Part shown: one piece after another, positions 1 through 11,612 of the stretch
How the letters are laid out: each line of letters begins with the position of its first letter
Numbering within the stretch: position 1 is the first letter of the stretch
Source of the DNA: Haplomitrium mnioides
Taxonomy: Eukaryota > Marchantiophyta > Haplomitriopsida > Calobryales
NCBI GenBank assembly: GCA_049999725.1
Contig: JBNGIS010021854.1
Span: 1 to 47,799, forward strand
Direction of reading: 5' to 3'
DNA length: 47,799 bases
The notes under the pieces: generated by a model
The model's input: the letters and a program-made list of their open reading frames with translations, nothing else
What the model was told of the DNA's origin: nothing
The model's database searches: none
Translations under genes and position numbers: made by a program

Positions 1-2100
1 CTTCCACTCTAGAAGGCTCCTCTGCCTATGCCCTCACTTTAGCATAACACAAACTTGTCCAAATAAGATAAAAAGATCATTCATAAGACTCATAAATGTT
101 GCAAGAGCTTTAGTTAATCCAAAAAGCAAAACAAAATATTCAAGCCTATATTGACTTTGAAGTGTTGTTTTTTGTGCATCAACCTCTACAATTTGGATTT
201 GATTATATCCGCTTCTCAAATGCAACTTTGTAAAGTAATTTGCTCCTTGAAGTTGGTCAAATAAATTATCCATTCTTTGCAATGGATAATATTTATTTTT
301 CACTGTTTGTTGATTAAGTGCTCGATAGTCAATACATATCTTTATGCTCCCATTTTTCTTTTTCACAAATACTATTGATGCATTATAAGAAGAGATGTTT
401 GGCTGAATGAATCCCTTTTCCAACAATTCAATGATATGAGATTTGCATTCCTAAAGGTTATGAGAAGGCAAACGACATGGTGCCTTGCACAGTGGAGTAC
501 TTCCAATATGACTTCAATCTTGTGATCAATGCATCATTTAGGAGGCAAGCCATAGGGAAAAACGCCATGGAACTCCTTCAAAACACCTTGAAATTCATGT
601 GGAACTTCATGCTTTGAGTCCTCTTTATCAATAGTGAGCTCACGTATGAGTTCTAGAAACACCACATCTTGTCTTTTGATCAAATTTGCTCCAATCACAT
701 ATAGGGGTAGGTGCCTTGAATGAGATGGTACTTGATCTCCTCAAATCTTCTATTAAGTTGTCGCTAGTATCTTCTTTCGCCAATCTACTTGCAAATTATA
801 CCTTCATAACCACTTCATTCCAAGAATAGCATCATATCTTACTAATGTTATGATCTTCCACTCCAACTTTTCCTTATAGTTATCTATGTGTAAAGTTATA
901 CTTTAAGATAATCGTTCAATAGGCTCACTTTAACCATTTATCATTCCCATCATTTTGTGTTTTTCTTTTTCAAGAGGCAACTTCAACTTCAGTTCTATAA
1001 CCCATGAAAAATAATTTTCTTCTGCTTCAGAGTCCACCAAAACTCTTATTGCATATCCTTCCATCCATCTATCAAACACAATTAACCCTCCATTTTTTTG
1101 TTTTTCTATATAGTAGATGTGGCTTTGTTGAATACTTTTTTGCTTTTCTTTTTTATCCTACCAAAACCACAAGGTTTTTTTACTGGTGCCCATCTTCTTC
1201 ATTGTTGACATTATGAAGAGGTCGTCGAAACACTTGCCTTTGATTGCGTCGTATTGCTCTACAATTTGGTGCAATGTGTCATATCCAACCACAATTATAA
1301 CATGTTTGAGTTTCTTGCCAATCATCCATTCTCTTTTGAGTAGCATATTGTGGTCCTTTTTATTGGTGATTTGGATAATGAAATTCTTTTCTTCTCATAT
1401 TTTCCAACTCTATAAGCATGGGACTATAATTTCCTCCAATTTGCACAATTTTTAGTGTCCTTTCAATTTGTTGAGCAAATGAGATCATTTCATTTACGTC
1501 TTTTGGGTTGCATATCATAACTTCTTATCTAATCTGTCTCTTTAATCTTTGCAAAAATTTGTTAATGGTCTTCACTAGAATTATATCTTTAATTTATACT
1601 TACAAGCTTTGAAATCCCTCAATGTATCTTGCAATGCTTCTTGTTTGCTTCAACTCTCAAAGCTTCATTCTTGTAGTCAATATAGAATCTACTTCTTAAA
1701 AAACATTTGAAGCACACCTTCTTTTAAATTGCCCCATGTAATATCATAGTTTACTACAAGTAAGATAACATGTTCTTTTGATTCCATCACAAAAACCATA
1801 AATTCATCACCAAAATTATACACTAGAAATTGATGAAGAAATTATTATCAATATTAAACACGTGATTTTTAAAAGGATTTAATAGAGGAATTCTATGAAG
1901 TACAAATGCTCCTCTATCTATTGGCTATCACATCATCAAGTCAAACTTCTTATCTTCATTAATAAAGGATGGGATTTGTTATTCATGAAAACTTGATAGT
2001 TTAACTCTCTTTAAGTTAATGCAAAGTCGAGATTCTACTACTCCAAAAGGTCTTAAGTACTTCTCCAAAGAGAAGTAATCTACACTCTTTAGAGAAGACC
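1..2100 (-). mobile_element. Ty3/gypsy LTR retrotransposon remnant (gag to RT), cut by the window edge
   Basis: The minus strand reads, from high to low coordinates, primer-binding site, gag region, zinc knuckle, a protease/RT linker and reverse transcriptase. The RT part (about 430 to 34) has the gypsy landmarks IDYRALN, a degenerate F-(T/S)-K-L-x-L-R-S-G-Y block and FGLTKALATF, the equivalent of FGLTNAPATF. It stops before the catalytic YxDD. A CCHC zinc knuckle lies at 1261-1302 (C-x2-C-x4-H-x4-C) and is broken by an in-frame TGA at 1279-1281. Between them, about 490-620, is the linker usually found before gypsy RT (VFPYGLPP...DH). Frameshifts and stops elsewhere make it a dead copy. The 3' half of pol would lie left of the window. 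Confidence 0.85.
34..426 (-). pseudogene. Gypsy reverse transcriptase fragment
   Basis: This 130-codon open stretch covers fingers and palm of a Ty3/gypsy reverse transcriptase, which copies element RNA into DNA. Visible blocks are FIQPNISSYNASIVFVKKK (the substrate-binding lead), IDYRALN, and FGLTKALATF near the C-terminal end. The first residue comes from a TTG, so it is an internal slice of a polyprotein rather than a real start. The catalytic aspartate box expected just downstream is lost at the stop near 34. Enzymatically dead as it stands. Confidence 0.85.
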
Positions 2101-2114
2101 AAACTTTGATACCA
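2101..2114 (-). other. tRNA-Met primer-binding site of the gypsy remnant
   Basis: The minus strand reads TGGTATCAAAGTTT, a near match to the initiator-tRNA-Met complement TGGTATCAGAGC used by most plant LTR elements. It lies next to a TG/CA boundary at 2116, which marks the inner end of the 5' LTR. Confidence 0.75.
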
Positions 2115-2115
2115 T

Positions 2116-2316
2116 TGTAGCACTACACACCCACATTACAAATACAAGTTATCACAAGTAAAAAAAATTCAAATCAACATAAGAGAAACACACGAAAAAA
2201 CTTCAAAAACCCACAAGGTAAGAGATGCCTAGCAAGACACTCTATTTTTTATATACTAGATAGATCATCATACTACTTCTCATTGATCATCATACTACTT
2301 CTAAAGATCATTCTTA
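2116..2316 (-). repeat. Truncated 5' LTR of the gypsy remnant
   Basis: About 200 bp of AT-rich sequence starting (plus strand) with TGTAGCACTACAC directly beside the primer-binding site. It ends abruptly where an unrelated plus-strand integrase begins near 2318, so the outer part of the LTR is missing. The outer limit is approximate. Confidence 0.55.
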
Positions 2317-2317
2317 G

Positions 2318-3164
2318 ATAGACAGATTGGTTGAGAGAGTGGTTGAAGAGAGTTTCAAGGTACAGAATTCCGAAGTTTCAAATGTTGAAGTGTTGACAGA
2401 TCAAGGTACAGAATTCCAAAGTTTCAAATGTTGAAGAGAGCATTGCGCAAGTATGGCCTGCAAGTTGGTCACCATGGGGATTGGGATCTCCAATTAGAGT
2501 GGTTTGTTATGGGTTACATGTTTAGTAAGTAGGCAGCTTTGGCATCTTTTTCACCTTATTTTCTACTCTATAGGAAGGAACCAGATTTAGCCTCTTCTAT
2601 TTGACACAATGTTACTATGGTTGTGGATCTGGATGATCTAGATGTTTGGGTGCAGAAATGTTCATAGAGAGCTTGAGTGTTTGAGAGATAATGCCTATGG
2701 CATTTAACAATCTTGCCATTGCTCAACATCGTGATACCTTGCAATATGCTACCATACGTGGAGGTGTATATCGCACTAGGATTCAGAGATTTCATATTGG
2801 TGATTATGTGTATTTGTAGAAGATAGCACTCATAACATTTGATGTCACTGTTGGACGCCGGATTTTGCGTATACATGAGGTACTGCCTTCTAGAGTTTTG
2901 CAGCTCGAGGGACGTGATGATATGATTTTGAAAGACCATATGCAGAATTATGTACCTTATCACCTTCCAAATATTGATGGCACTATGGACCCCAATGTCG
3001 CATGGGTTCTTGTAAGTTTGAAATGTATGTTATGTAGTTCTTCTATAGAAGCAATCACTATATTGATTTGTCATAGATGTTCTAGAGGATAGCATATGTC
3101 ATGTTTTACGCCTCCATTGGTTACTATTCCTAGCAGATCATGGTTATGCCTTCACTATTCATAG
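2318..3164 (+). pseudogene. Gypsy integrase C-terminal half fused to a PHD-finger-like motif (decayed)
   Basis: Plus-strand frames read the end of the integrase core (LTDQGTEFQ, then LRKYGLQVGHHGDWDLQL, MGYMF, SFSPYFLLYRKEPDLAS), then a C-terminal DNA-binding part (GDYVYL, LPSRVLQLEGRDD, LKDHMQNYVPYHLPN). After that comes a C4HC3-like zinc motif: CMLC at 3024-3035, CHRC at 3069-3080, H-M-S-C right after a TAG at 3090-3092 that replaces the expected Trp, and WLC near 3141. The last zinc ligand is His or missing. Several stops and a 46-bp duplication at 2355-2446 show it is dead. PHD fingers bind histone H3 tails, so in a live relative this module could steer integration (inference). Confidence 0.7.
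2355..2436 (+). repeat. Short tandem duplication inside the integrase fragment
   Basis: A 36-bp stretch starting TCAAGGTACAGAATTCC occurs at 2355-2390 and again at 2401-2436 with one base changed (offset 46). The motif codes for the integrase DQGTEF block, so the duplication breaks the reading frame. Confidence 0.85.
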
Positions 3165-3332
3165 AACAACTAGTTTCCATTGAGTTCTATGGTTGGTATA
3201 GATTATAAGAGGTAAACAATGGGGCTCTATTCCACCTAACCTTCTAGTCTTTGCATTAGTATATGCATATCAATTTTCTAGGAGATAGACGACTAGTTAG
3301 CATTAGAGTACTCAACCACTAGCTAGAGGGTC

Positions 3333-3836
3333 GTTGTGAGATCTCATGAATTGTATTAGTATGAGATTTAGTTGGTTGCTATTCTCTGTTGTATTCTTGT
3401 AGATATTATGAAATGTGTGCAAACAATGTAGTTGTCTAAACTATATGTATGTGTATGACAACTATCACACTATTCTATGTAGATTTCTATTTTTAGATAT
3501 TTTGAGTTTTCGTCTTTTTCTATCTAAGTATGCATTCTCATCGAAAGGTTATCTTTTGACATCATATGAACCAATAGAAGAGTTGAGTATTGTAACTCAT
3601 AAAGAATCGTTGATTTTTTGTGAGAAAATGTGCGTTTGCTCGAATATCGAAGTGATCAATCAGAGTTTCTTAAGAAGGTATCACTCAAGAAAAACATTGT
3701 GAGGTCTCATGTATTGTATATGCATGAGATTCAATTGTTTGCTCTTTTCCATTGTATGTTTGTTCTATTGTATATTTGTAGACGTCATGGAATGTGCGTG
3801 GCCAATGTAGTTGTGTAAGTGATATGTATGGGTAAG
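3333..3836 (+). repeat. Degenerate direct repeat, offset about 366 bp
   Basis: A block of about 135 bp at 3333-3470 (GTGAGATCTCATG...) recurs diverged at 3699-3836 (GTGAGGTCTCATG...). Both include the string CAATGTAGTTGTNTAA. They may be 3' untranslated or LTR sequence of the PHD-integrase element. No coding capacity is evident. Confidence 0.6.
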
Positions 3837-5477
3837 ATAGAATCTATATTAGAATGTACTTTGTTAGATTTTGTCACCCTGATTCTGATGTAGATATTTA
3901 ATGTGAAAATGTTATTGAGTTCTCATTGTGATGATTGCTTGGAGAGGTTTTTCATTTGGTAACTTCTTGTTATTCTAGGCGAGTAGTTGTGATGACTCCA
4001 TGCAATAAGGATTTTTGTTTCTTAACTTTTGTGCTATAGAAACCATATTCATGTAGCATATTCATGCAATCACCACAACTAGTGCAACCTGTTTTGACAC
4101 CCTCCCAAGAATAACAATGGTGGATAGTTCACGCACACATGAGTGTCATGTGTGCAATAGAGCACCAACAATGCCATTCTTCTTGTTATACTCTTCAAGA
4201 AAAGGCACTTTGAAAATAGACTTGCTTCTTGGGAGGATGAGTTTCTCCTCGACTTTATTTTTGCATGTCTTTCAAAAGAAATGGATGGGAGTGGTTTCAC
4301 CATGTCTGCAATTCAAGCATGTGAAATGCAACTTGGCAGGGGAGGGGAGGGGAGGGGAAGGGAGGGATGCTTGTTGACTAGAAATGTCAGCACAACTACC
4401 TGAATCATCTCTCCTTAATGACAATGCCTGACACGCGCTTCCCTCACCTTTCCCGTGATGAAGGAATGAATTTTTCTCCTCAGTTCCTCAGGACCGGAAC
4501 CCAGTTGTTTCCATCACCACCCTCCTTACACCAACGTTTAGACTGGCATCCACCAACTGTACACTACAGTAACTTGACTTTTGCAGGTTGTTACTGTTCT
4601 TCCTTCTTGTCCACCAATAAGCTTTCACGATTCATAGCTTCTTCAACACACAGAAAATGTCTGGTAGAATCACGAGCGCACGTATGAAGCAGTTTCCTAG
4701 GGCTTCATGATGATGAAAGCCTCACGTCATTGGCTGTGCCGACTAAACAAACGCTTCGAAATCTTCGTGGGTTGTTGTTTTTCACGTTGTCTTTGCAGGC
4801 AGTTCGAATCTTCACTTGCACGCTTCCATGATCTTGCGCCCACCATTCGTTCCATGATTTAGAATTTGAAGCTGTGTAAAAGCACGTGACGCCTCGATGC
4901 AAATGAAAGCATCTGATACAAATCATACAACCTTCATAGAACTGGTTTCTTTTCGTTTCATTCACAAACTTGGACTCTCTATAGCACTCAGCATGAAACT
5001 GTTCATTGGCGCCTTGAATTACAGGTACTATTTGTTCAATTTTCAAACTTTCAGATGCCCGGTTGAGATGTGAAACCAAGAACGAGTGAATCCAAATGCT
5101 TCCCGGACAAAAGGAATGAACAAGGTGCTTTTATAGAGACAGTCTTTACTGTACTGTACGGTAATGTACAGTTCAACAACGCTAGGACAGAATGTAATCT
5201 CACTCACAGATTTTACAGAGTTCTAGAAACAAACAAGTTTTGCTCTCCCTTTTAGATGATTCAACACCATCTTTGTTCACGCTAGGCAAATGCTTACATA
5301 CGTATAGAGGTTTATCTGATTACAGATAATTACCAGGACATTATTCTGGACAGGATCCTAGCAGTCAATACAGAAAGCCAGGTTCGAACGATAAAGAGAA
5401 TGTAGGGCTCAAAATTGAGTACGCGATTTGCAATATGTACATGTGCTCCATGCACGGGTGCGTTGAAGTGCTCAAAT
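3837..5477. other. No recognisable gene; probable FRO 3' flank at its right end
   Basis: AT-rich in the left part. Short open frames here have no recognisable motifs. The part nearest 5477 should be the 3' untranslated region of the minus-strand FRO gene, but I see no clear polyadenylation signal. Only the G-run at 4339-4366 stands out. Confidence 0.5.
4339..4366 (+). other. G-quadruplex-forming tract
   Basis: Four runs of four G separated by single A, followed by AAGGGAGGG. This is a textbook intramolecular quadruplex pattern with one-base loops on the plus strand. It lies downstream of the FRO gene, whose transcript would carry the C-rich complement if it extended this far. Confidence 0.8.
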
Positions 5478-8400
5478 TTACAATTGAAAGCTGACGGAAT
5501 GATAGTGCAGAACGATGTTGGTTTTCCAAGATAAGCTGCGTCGTTGACATTCCTTTGCCACATCACTTTGCATGCTTTCAGACCCTGACACAAGCACTCC
5601 GACATTTTCGCCTGTGTGCTGTTGCGCCAATTGGGCGAACAAATCTGCAGCAAAATCCTCACAAGATTTTAGTATTGTTCACACTCAGGACGCATCAGAT
5701 TATATACAAAACTCTCAACATGATGAATACATTTCTTCATGCAACATTACCTTCCCAGACCGGTCTTTGCCCAATCGTTACTTTGCCTCGCCACCCACAG
5801 CTTTCATCATTTCCACTTTCCAGATCCTGATCAGGCAGTGTCTTGGAGTCCACGCAAGAGTCAAAGCGAGCACTTTCCATCTCCAATGCTGGCAATGGTG
5901 GTTTCCCATCAGCAGGGGTCTTGGAGGAACTGCAAAAAATGTACCATGGCAACATGACGACCCCTGCGAACAGCACCACTGCCAAAGCCAGGTCGGTGAA
6001 ATAGAGCAGTGCCTGTGAGTAGTTGGGCACATTGGTGCCTGGGTTGGCGTTAATGATGTAAGCGTGGAACACGCCCCACAGGATGATGTACCCGACAATT
6101 GCACTAAACACTGAGGCCGCAGCCCATTTGCTATGTCCTGAACCAACCACGGGTGACATTTCTTCAATTTTTTCAAGCATCGCAGAATCGAACACTTGAA
6201 CGGGAGACTCATTGAGGTAAATTGTCTCAAACGCTGAGAATTTCATTACAGCGTTTGCTCCACGGGAATTCAGCCTAGTGTACAAGTCATGAGCTCGACG
6301 ATTCATGGACAGATCGGAAGGGCTGCACGGGGAGGTCACAAAGGCTTGAATATGAATCCTGACGTAATCGGAGTAATTGGGCAAAATTTCCCTTGGATCC
6401 AGCGTTTTCAAGATGCACAACTCCTGCGCGTTTCTCACCATTATGATCAATTCTACGGACGTAGGCAGATCACTTTCATCTTTCTGTCGTTGCATTGCAT
6501 GTCGATGCAGGATATCTTTGAGCATCGAAAGGTAGGGTGTTATACCTATCCCTCCTGCTACTAATATCAAAGACTTATACCTGTTCGGCATTGATGGAGA
6601 CACAAGTTGTCAGGGACAGATTAAAATCACCTCTTATGAATCCTGAATGCTAAATCGACTAGTAGTAATTCAAAGATCTCCCGAAGAATGCAAGGTTTGT
6701 GATGAAGGAAACGAAATCCATCCCCATTGCTTGCCACTCACTTGAAAAAGTATCTGGAGTCGTCTCCGTATGGACCTTCCACAGAAACCCTGAACGAGAA
6801 GGGGCATCGATATCTGTTTCTGAAGTTGTTTGCAGCTTCAGAATCTGTTGCATGCTTGGAGCTTACCAAGGCATCATGCAGTTCCTTCGTGAACCCACCC
6901 ACAGGTTTGATGTAAATGGAGATTTCATCAGTTCCATCCAGGGGGCTCGATGCTATACTGAAGGGATGCCACTCCAGCCACGATATGCTCGGTAAGCGCA
7001 CCATGACAAAGCCGAGTGGACTGTATCTCACGCCTGCTCCAATGCAAAAAATGATGAGCGTTAGGTCCGTAAATAGTTGACACAGGTCGACAATTTCGGA
7101 ACAAAAACTAATGTAATTCCACAGCGATGGGATGCGTTTCACGGTGCAGAATCTCACTTTGGGGTTTCGCAAATTTGATCTCCAATGCACCGGATGGAAG
7201 AATTTGTGATGAAATGACGTCTACGGATTTCCGAGACTGCACGAAGCGCATGAAGCGATCGACAAAAAACAGTAGAACAGGAATGGCAACGTAATACACC
7301 ATCATGACAGCATGGAAAACGAAGAATGCGAGGAACACAAAGTATAATTGGTGCACTGTGAAGAACACATTGAAGTAGTTTCTCCGAACGTATGAAAGTG
7401 CTGTGATGAGCATGAGCAACCCAGCAGCCAAGGATATGACTCCTGGTAATATTGCCACACCGTCTGTCTGCCATTGAATGATCTGCGTTCATTAACAATA
7501 GAAACCCATCAGATTCTCCCCCCTTGCTCATGCAACTGCATGATTGCTGAGACATCGTAACAAAGCAAAGCACGCAAACGAGTGCAAGATTTCTAATGAG
7601 TGAAGTTGGTGACGATACCACGATTGGCTCGTTAATGTGGACGAAGAACGCAACGTAGCTTACGCCATGGGCAAGAAGAAGCAACACTGTGAGGAATCCC
7701 AACCAAGTGTGATACCTCACCGCTCGCTCAAAGGAAATCCCAACGAGGCGCAAGATTTGAGAGCCTCTAGAGACCGGAAGCCAAAGGAGAGCAAAAGGAA
7801 TCAGCGCACTCTTCCCAAGAAGCACTGCAGCCCATGCCAACTTCTGCGCCCACCTGTTGAAATTGCAATACAACGCGAATCAAAATCTAAAAGTATTCTC
7901 GGAAATTGCGTGCTCAACAAGCTTAGTCCTTTCTCAAGAAATTTCCCAAAGGATTTCCAATGCAGGCTTTGAAGGCAATTACTTTTCTATGCCACCAGGT
8001 TCCGGAGCCGACGCATCAACGAGCCTGAATTGCTTGACGCAGTTTGCAATGAAGTACCAAAACACAACGGAGAGAGTAGTTGCAATGAGGAGCAGATCAG
8101 CAACAGTTAGCAATCCCAATGGACTCCTCACAAACACGGGCAGTGTCCAAATGGACAGCCACGGTTTCCTGGTTACCTGTATCCTGTGACCCAATGATGA
8201 AGGTATCAGACTGTGTGTTTTTGAGAAACCTCAGTTGATGCTTGCAATCGTAATACAATATACTTCTCAAAAATTTTGCGAAGGGGGGAGCTAGACTCAC
8301 CTCTTGAAAGATCTGGGAGCTTCTAGTTCCACAACCAGGTACGCAATGAAGACTAACACGATGATAGGCATTGCTTGGAGAAGGAATACAGATCCTGTGC

Positions 8401-8684
8401 ACCTATCGAAATCAGGCACCACAACACAAAGAGTGCAAAAAAACGATCGAAATCGAGGATCTCAAAAACTTGTGACAAAGTTCCATCGAACAGCAGTGAG
8501 CCTCCAGCTCACCTTTGACGCCCATGAACGTGGATGTCACCCGATGATCGATAGTTGTCAGCCATGCTTTCCCTTGAGTAACCGGGTTGAGAATCCAGAG
8601 CAAGCACCAAAATCCACCGGTAGCTAATGCCAAGACCTTGAGCAGCACCGATGCACAGCCCGACAATCTATGCATGAAGTGCAT
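5478..8684 (-). CDS. FRO: Ferric-chelate reductase (ferric reduction oxidase family), 8 exons, 766 aa
   Basis: Exons (complement): 8513-8684, 8301-8394, 7983-8168, 7619-7853, 7158-7482, 6742-7033, 5751-6580, 5478-5644. Every junction is GT-AG and the frame closes exactly (2301 nt with stop). FRO proteins move electrons from NADPH through FAD and two haems across a membrane to reduce Fe(III) chelates. Landmarks: haem-ligand pairs H199/H213 (YHTWLG...AHG) and H273/H286 (VHQLY...FH); FAD motif HPFSIASSPLDG from about 360; VSVEGPYG; NADPH motif GGIGITP at about 444-450; then further membrane spans, as in plant FROs. The start is the ATG in ACCATGC; exon 1 leads into a first membrane span. The 7619 donor is GTATCG; 7622 would also keep frame and drop one codon. 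Near the C-terminus the usual CGP NADPH-binding box reads SGS. Membrane location (plasma membrane, plastid or mitochondrion) is not decided by the sequence. Confidence 0.94.
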
Positions 8685-9110
8685 GGTGGGAGAGGTGGAG
8701 TAGTGTATGAAAACTAGACTAGACTGGGAGGTATTTCATATGAATCTGAAAAGCACTACAGGAGTTGGTGGGGGCAAAGGAGGAGGAGGAGAGCACCACG
8801 CCCACACTCTGCCCACAAGCCCCTGTATACTCACGAAGAAACTGTTTGACCGATTGTGGAATTAGTACGCGATCTTACTTACGCTAATCATGGCCATTCA
8901 AGCATATACCTGCCGAACCACGGCTCCAGCACGTGGCGCCTCAAAGCTCAGCACGGGCCTCAGCGGCTCCTCCACCGGCGACTGTGTAGCCGCCGGCGCT
9001 CCCTCTCGCGAATATGCACGTCGAGAGCGACTCTCGGCGACGTTCCCGGCACGCTCTCCTTTTGCCGGCGTCAGTAAAAAGTTCCTTGCAGCCTTGCACT
9101 GCAACTACTT
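8685..9110 (-). promoter_or_regulatory. FRO upstream/5' UTR region with a possible leader intron
   Basis: GC-richer than its surroundings between about 8890 and 9070, directly upstream of the FRO start. A good donor (CAG|GTATAT, intron side from 8909) and acceptor (CTCCCAG|TCT, intron end 8724) would define a 186-bp 5' UTR intron. The open frame here (8898-9104) lacks an ATG and has a stop directly before it, so it is treated as leader rather than coding. Confidence 0.35.
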
Positions 9111-11140
9111 CCCTCTTCTTCTTCTCGTCTCTTCACTGCGCTTCTCTTCTCTTTTCTGAAGGAAATGACAGCGTCGAAAACTTGAGAGCAGACAAATTTG
9201 ATGGAATGGAGTGTGCAGATGAGCGTAAATTTCCTTTTTCTTTGATTTTTTGTTGTGGGGTCTACATCGTGAGAACGCAACTCTCTTTCCTTCCTTCGTT
9301 CAATTCATGCAAGCATTCATTCATGCACCATTCTTTAGTAGTAGCCCACGTTGTGGACAGAAGCTCCGCTCGTGCCTTACACATTTGTGGGCTTTTTGGA
9401 TGTCAATACTTTTATCATGCTGCCCAGGTCTTTCTCTTGAGAATTTGCATGCTTGTGATAAAGTTATACGAATGAGCATTGTCCACAGTCTCGCCACGTC
9501 GTAACGCTATATCCCATTGCTGTAGTGGTAAAAACCTTCGATGTGTCCAGGTAGAGTTCTACCACATCCATATGCACGAACAGATAGCATTCCCACAATG
9601 CCTCTACCTTGTCATGTGATATTCCATGACTGACATCGTACTGAAAAGAAAAGAAAAGTACCAGAACTTCTTGACAGGAGTGCTGCCAACGACAAAAGCC
9701 GATTGATAGACGACGAGTTCACAATCGAATTGGACAGGACGCGTTGCAGTACTTGACTACAGCATCGTCCTGTATTTCCTGTTCCTTCTTTTGAACTATT
9801 GTACAATACAGAAGCTGGTATGTAGACGATAATAGCGCCCTGGTTTTCATGACCTCCTGAAATCGCTGCATGATCCTCGCAAGAGTAGGTTCATGAATTC
9901 TGGTAAGAGCGTTAAAATGCTAAGGATTTTCTCCTGTATCGGATCTCGTTTATCTGTTGTAGAAACGACGGACAGGATGTGGACTGTGTTGGACTGAGGT
10001 TACGCATGTCATAGCCGGTGATCTTAGCCAGGTCCAGGAAGGAATGGTTTCACAAGATTTGCTAGTTATGTTTTATCTCAATGGTTGCATTTCCAGGACA
10101 GAAGCACTGGAGTGATTCTCCTTTCAAAAGACGAAGGAGATTGGACTGTACTAGTAAAGGCATCCGCTATCTATCGAAAGTGAAGGATTGCCACTCTGAT
10201 GGTTGTAAGTATGATCCCGGAACGCTGAGTCTGACCCATCCAACGTCCTTCATGAATGTTGATGAGAGTAAAATAATATATGATTCTTCTTCTCATCAAT
10301 TGATACCTTGATGAGAATCGTACTTCCATCCAATGAGTCAGACAGCGTCGCAATCCGATGTGCATGGTGCATTGTCTGTGTCGATAGTGATTAGAGATGA
10401 GCAGTGCAGGCGTGTGAACACAACCACTTTCTATCCTTGCCTTTGACATGTTTCAAATCCCACATTTCAGACCTAGTTTTACCAAATTCAGCAGGCAAAC
10501 GGCGGACGGCCAGACTGACCTATGCTAAATAGCAGGGTAGAATGGTGCAGACATTTCGCCATCTCGCTGCATGGATGTTGAGATTCTAGAACAGTCTTTG
10601 AATTTTGTGGATATTGAGCTGGCTATGGACCTTGAAATTTTAGAGCATTTTGGATTTCGGACGCGGATTTGAGAGGGCTAACATGCGATGCGGCTTGGCT
10701 TGGCTTGGCTTCTTTACTAGTTGCGCGGATTTTGAGTGCGGATTGTAATTTTAAGAGTAACATGCGCTACGTCTCGGCTGCAATTTGAATTTACCTTCAC
10801 GCAGTAGTCTTTTGACTGTAATTTTCGTTTACCGTCACACAGTAGTTTTTGACCATTGGCGAGAACAGAAAACAAAGGAGAAGTGGGGCCGAATATTTAG
10901 TTTTGCAAGATTTGTCGTGTCTTGGGAGTACGGTATCATGGTTCCTGTGTTCAAGAACACGAACGCGTGTACAAATGAGAAAGAGAAAACAACGAGGCAT
11001 CTGATTATTATCACAGCGTGGCATTGCATGATGGGCTGGGAGAGCAAGACAGGAGAAGCAAGTGGGGAAACAAGATTCAACAGCATCCATCCTCATTCAA
11101 TCAAAGAAAGTGGAATGAGTCATCCAACTGATGTTGCCAT
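9111..11140. other. Intergenic spacer, no gene recognised
   Basis: About 2 kb between the probable AP-2 alpha 3' end and the FRO promoter. It holds a 10-bp perfect hairpin (10290-10317), a short GGCTT triplication near 10693, and a diverged repeat of TTTACCNTCACNCAGTAG near 10790 and 10829. Short frames lack motifs. Confidence 0.6.
10290..10317. other. Perfect 10-bp inverted repeat
   Basis: TTCTCATCAA and TTGATGAGAA are separated by 8 bp. There is no T- or A-run that would suggest a terminator, and the role is unknown. Confidence 0.6.
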
Positions 11141-11143
11141 AAA

Positions 11144-11149
11144 TTTATT
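11144..11149 (-). promoter_or_regulatory. Candidate AATAAA polyadenylation signal of the AP-2 alpha gene
   Basis: AATAAA on the minus strand, about 465 nt past the AP-2 alpha stop codon. It is the first canonical hexamer I found in that 3' flank. Plant signals are loose, so this is only a candidate. Confidence 0.35.
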
Positions 11150-11612
11150 GAAATGAATTCCAACAACAATTTCGTACCCAATATAATCTATTACAATGGC
11201 ACTAACCAAGTAAAGTAGCATACAATTGTAGGGCATTCTCAAGCCAAACGCAGGAAGTTCTTGGCATGCAACAGTCGCTTCCAAATGCACGACTGTTGCA
11301 AACTCACTACCCAACGGAGCGACCACATACCCCAAACAGTCACTCACGATGGGAGCAAAAGCGACAGGATTTTCATGGGTCCAAACCCTTTGTATGAACC
11401 ATTTTGTTTGACAGCCGTTTTAGTACTAATCATTTGTGTGGATTCATACAGACCCACGTACACTGGCAATAAGCAGAACCTTGAAACATCGGCACTCCTT
11501 GGTTATGCCCTATAACCATTCCACAGGCAGGTAGCGTGCCAGCATCAACACTGTCAATATTTGATATTTCAAGACAGGAAAAAACTCATGGGGAACGATC
11601 CAGCCGCTTTCA

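Noticed and set aside
34-3164. One continuous gypsy element
   Set aside because: The RT part lies on the minus strand and the integrase part on the plus strand, with an LTR stump between, so they are two different elements.
5330-5662. Minus-strand open frame of 110 codons
   Set aside because: It is a different frame across the last FRO exon and its 3' flank. The correct frame (EDLFAQLAQQ... to TAA at 5478) is set by splicing.
8898-9104. Open frame of 68 codons upstream of FRO, Ala/Arg-rich and transit-peptide-like
   Set aside because: It has no ATG (starts at TTG, with TAG directly before it). More likely GC-rich leader or promoter DNA; a good donor at its end suggests a UTR intron.
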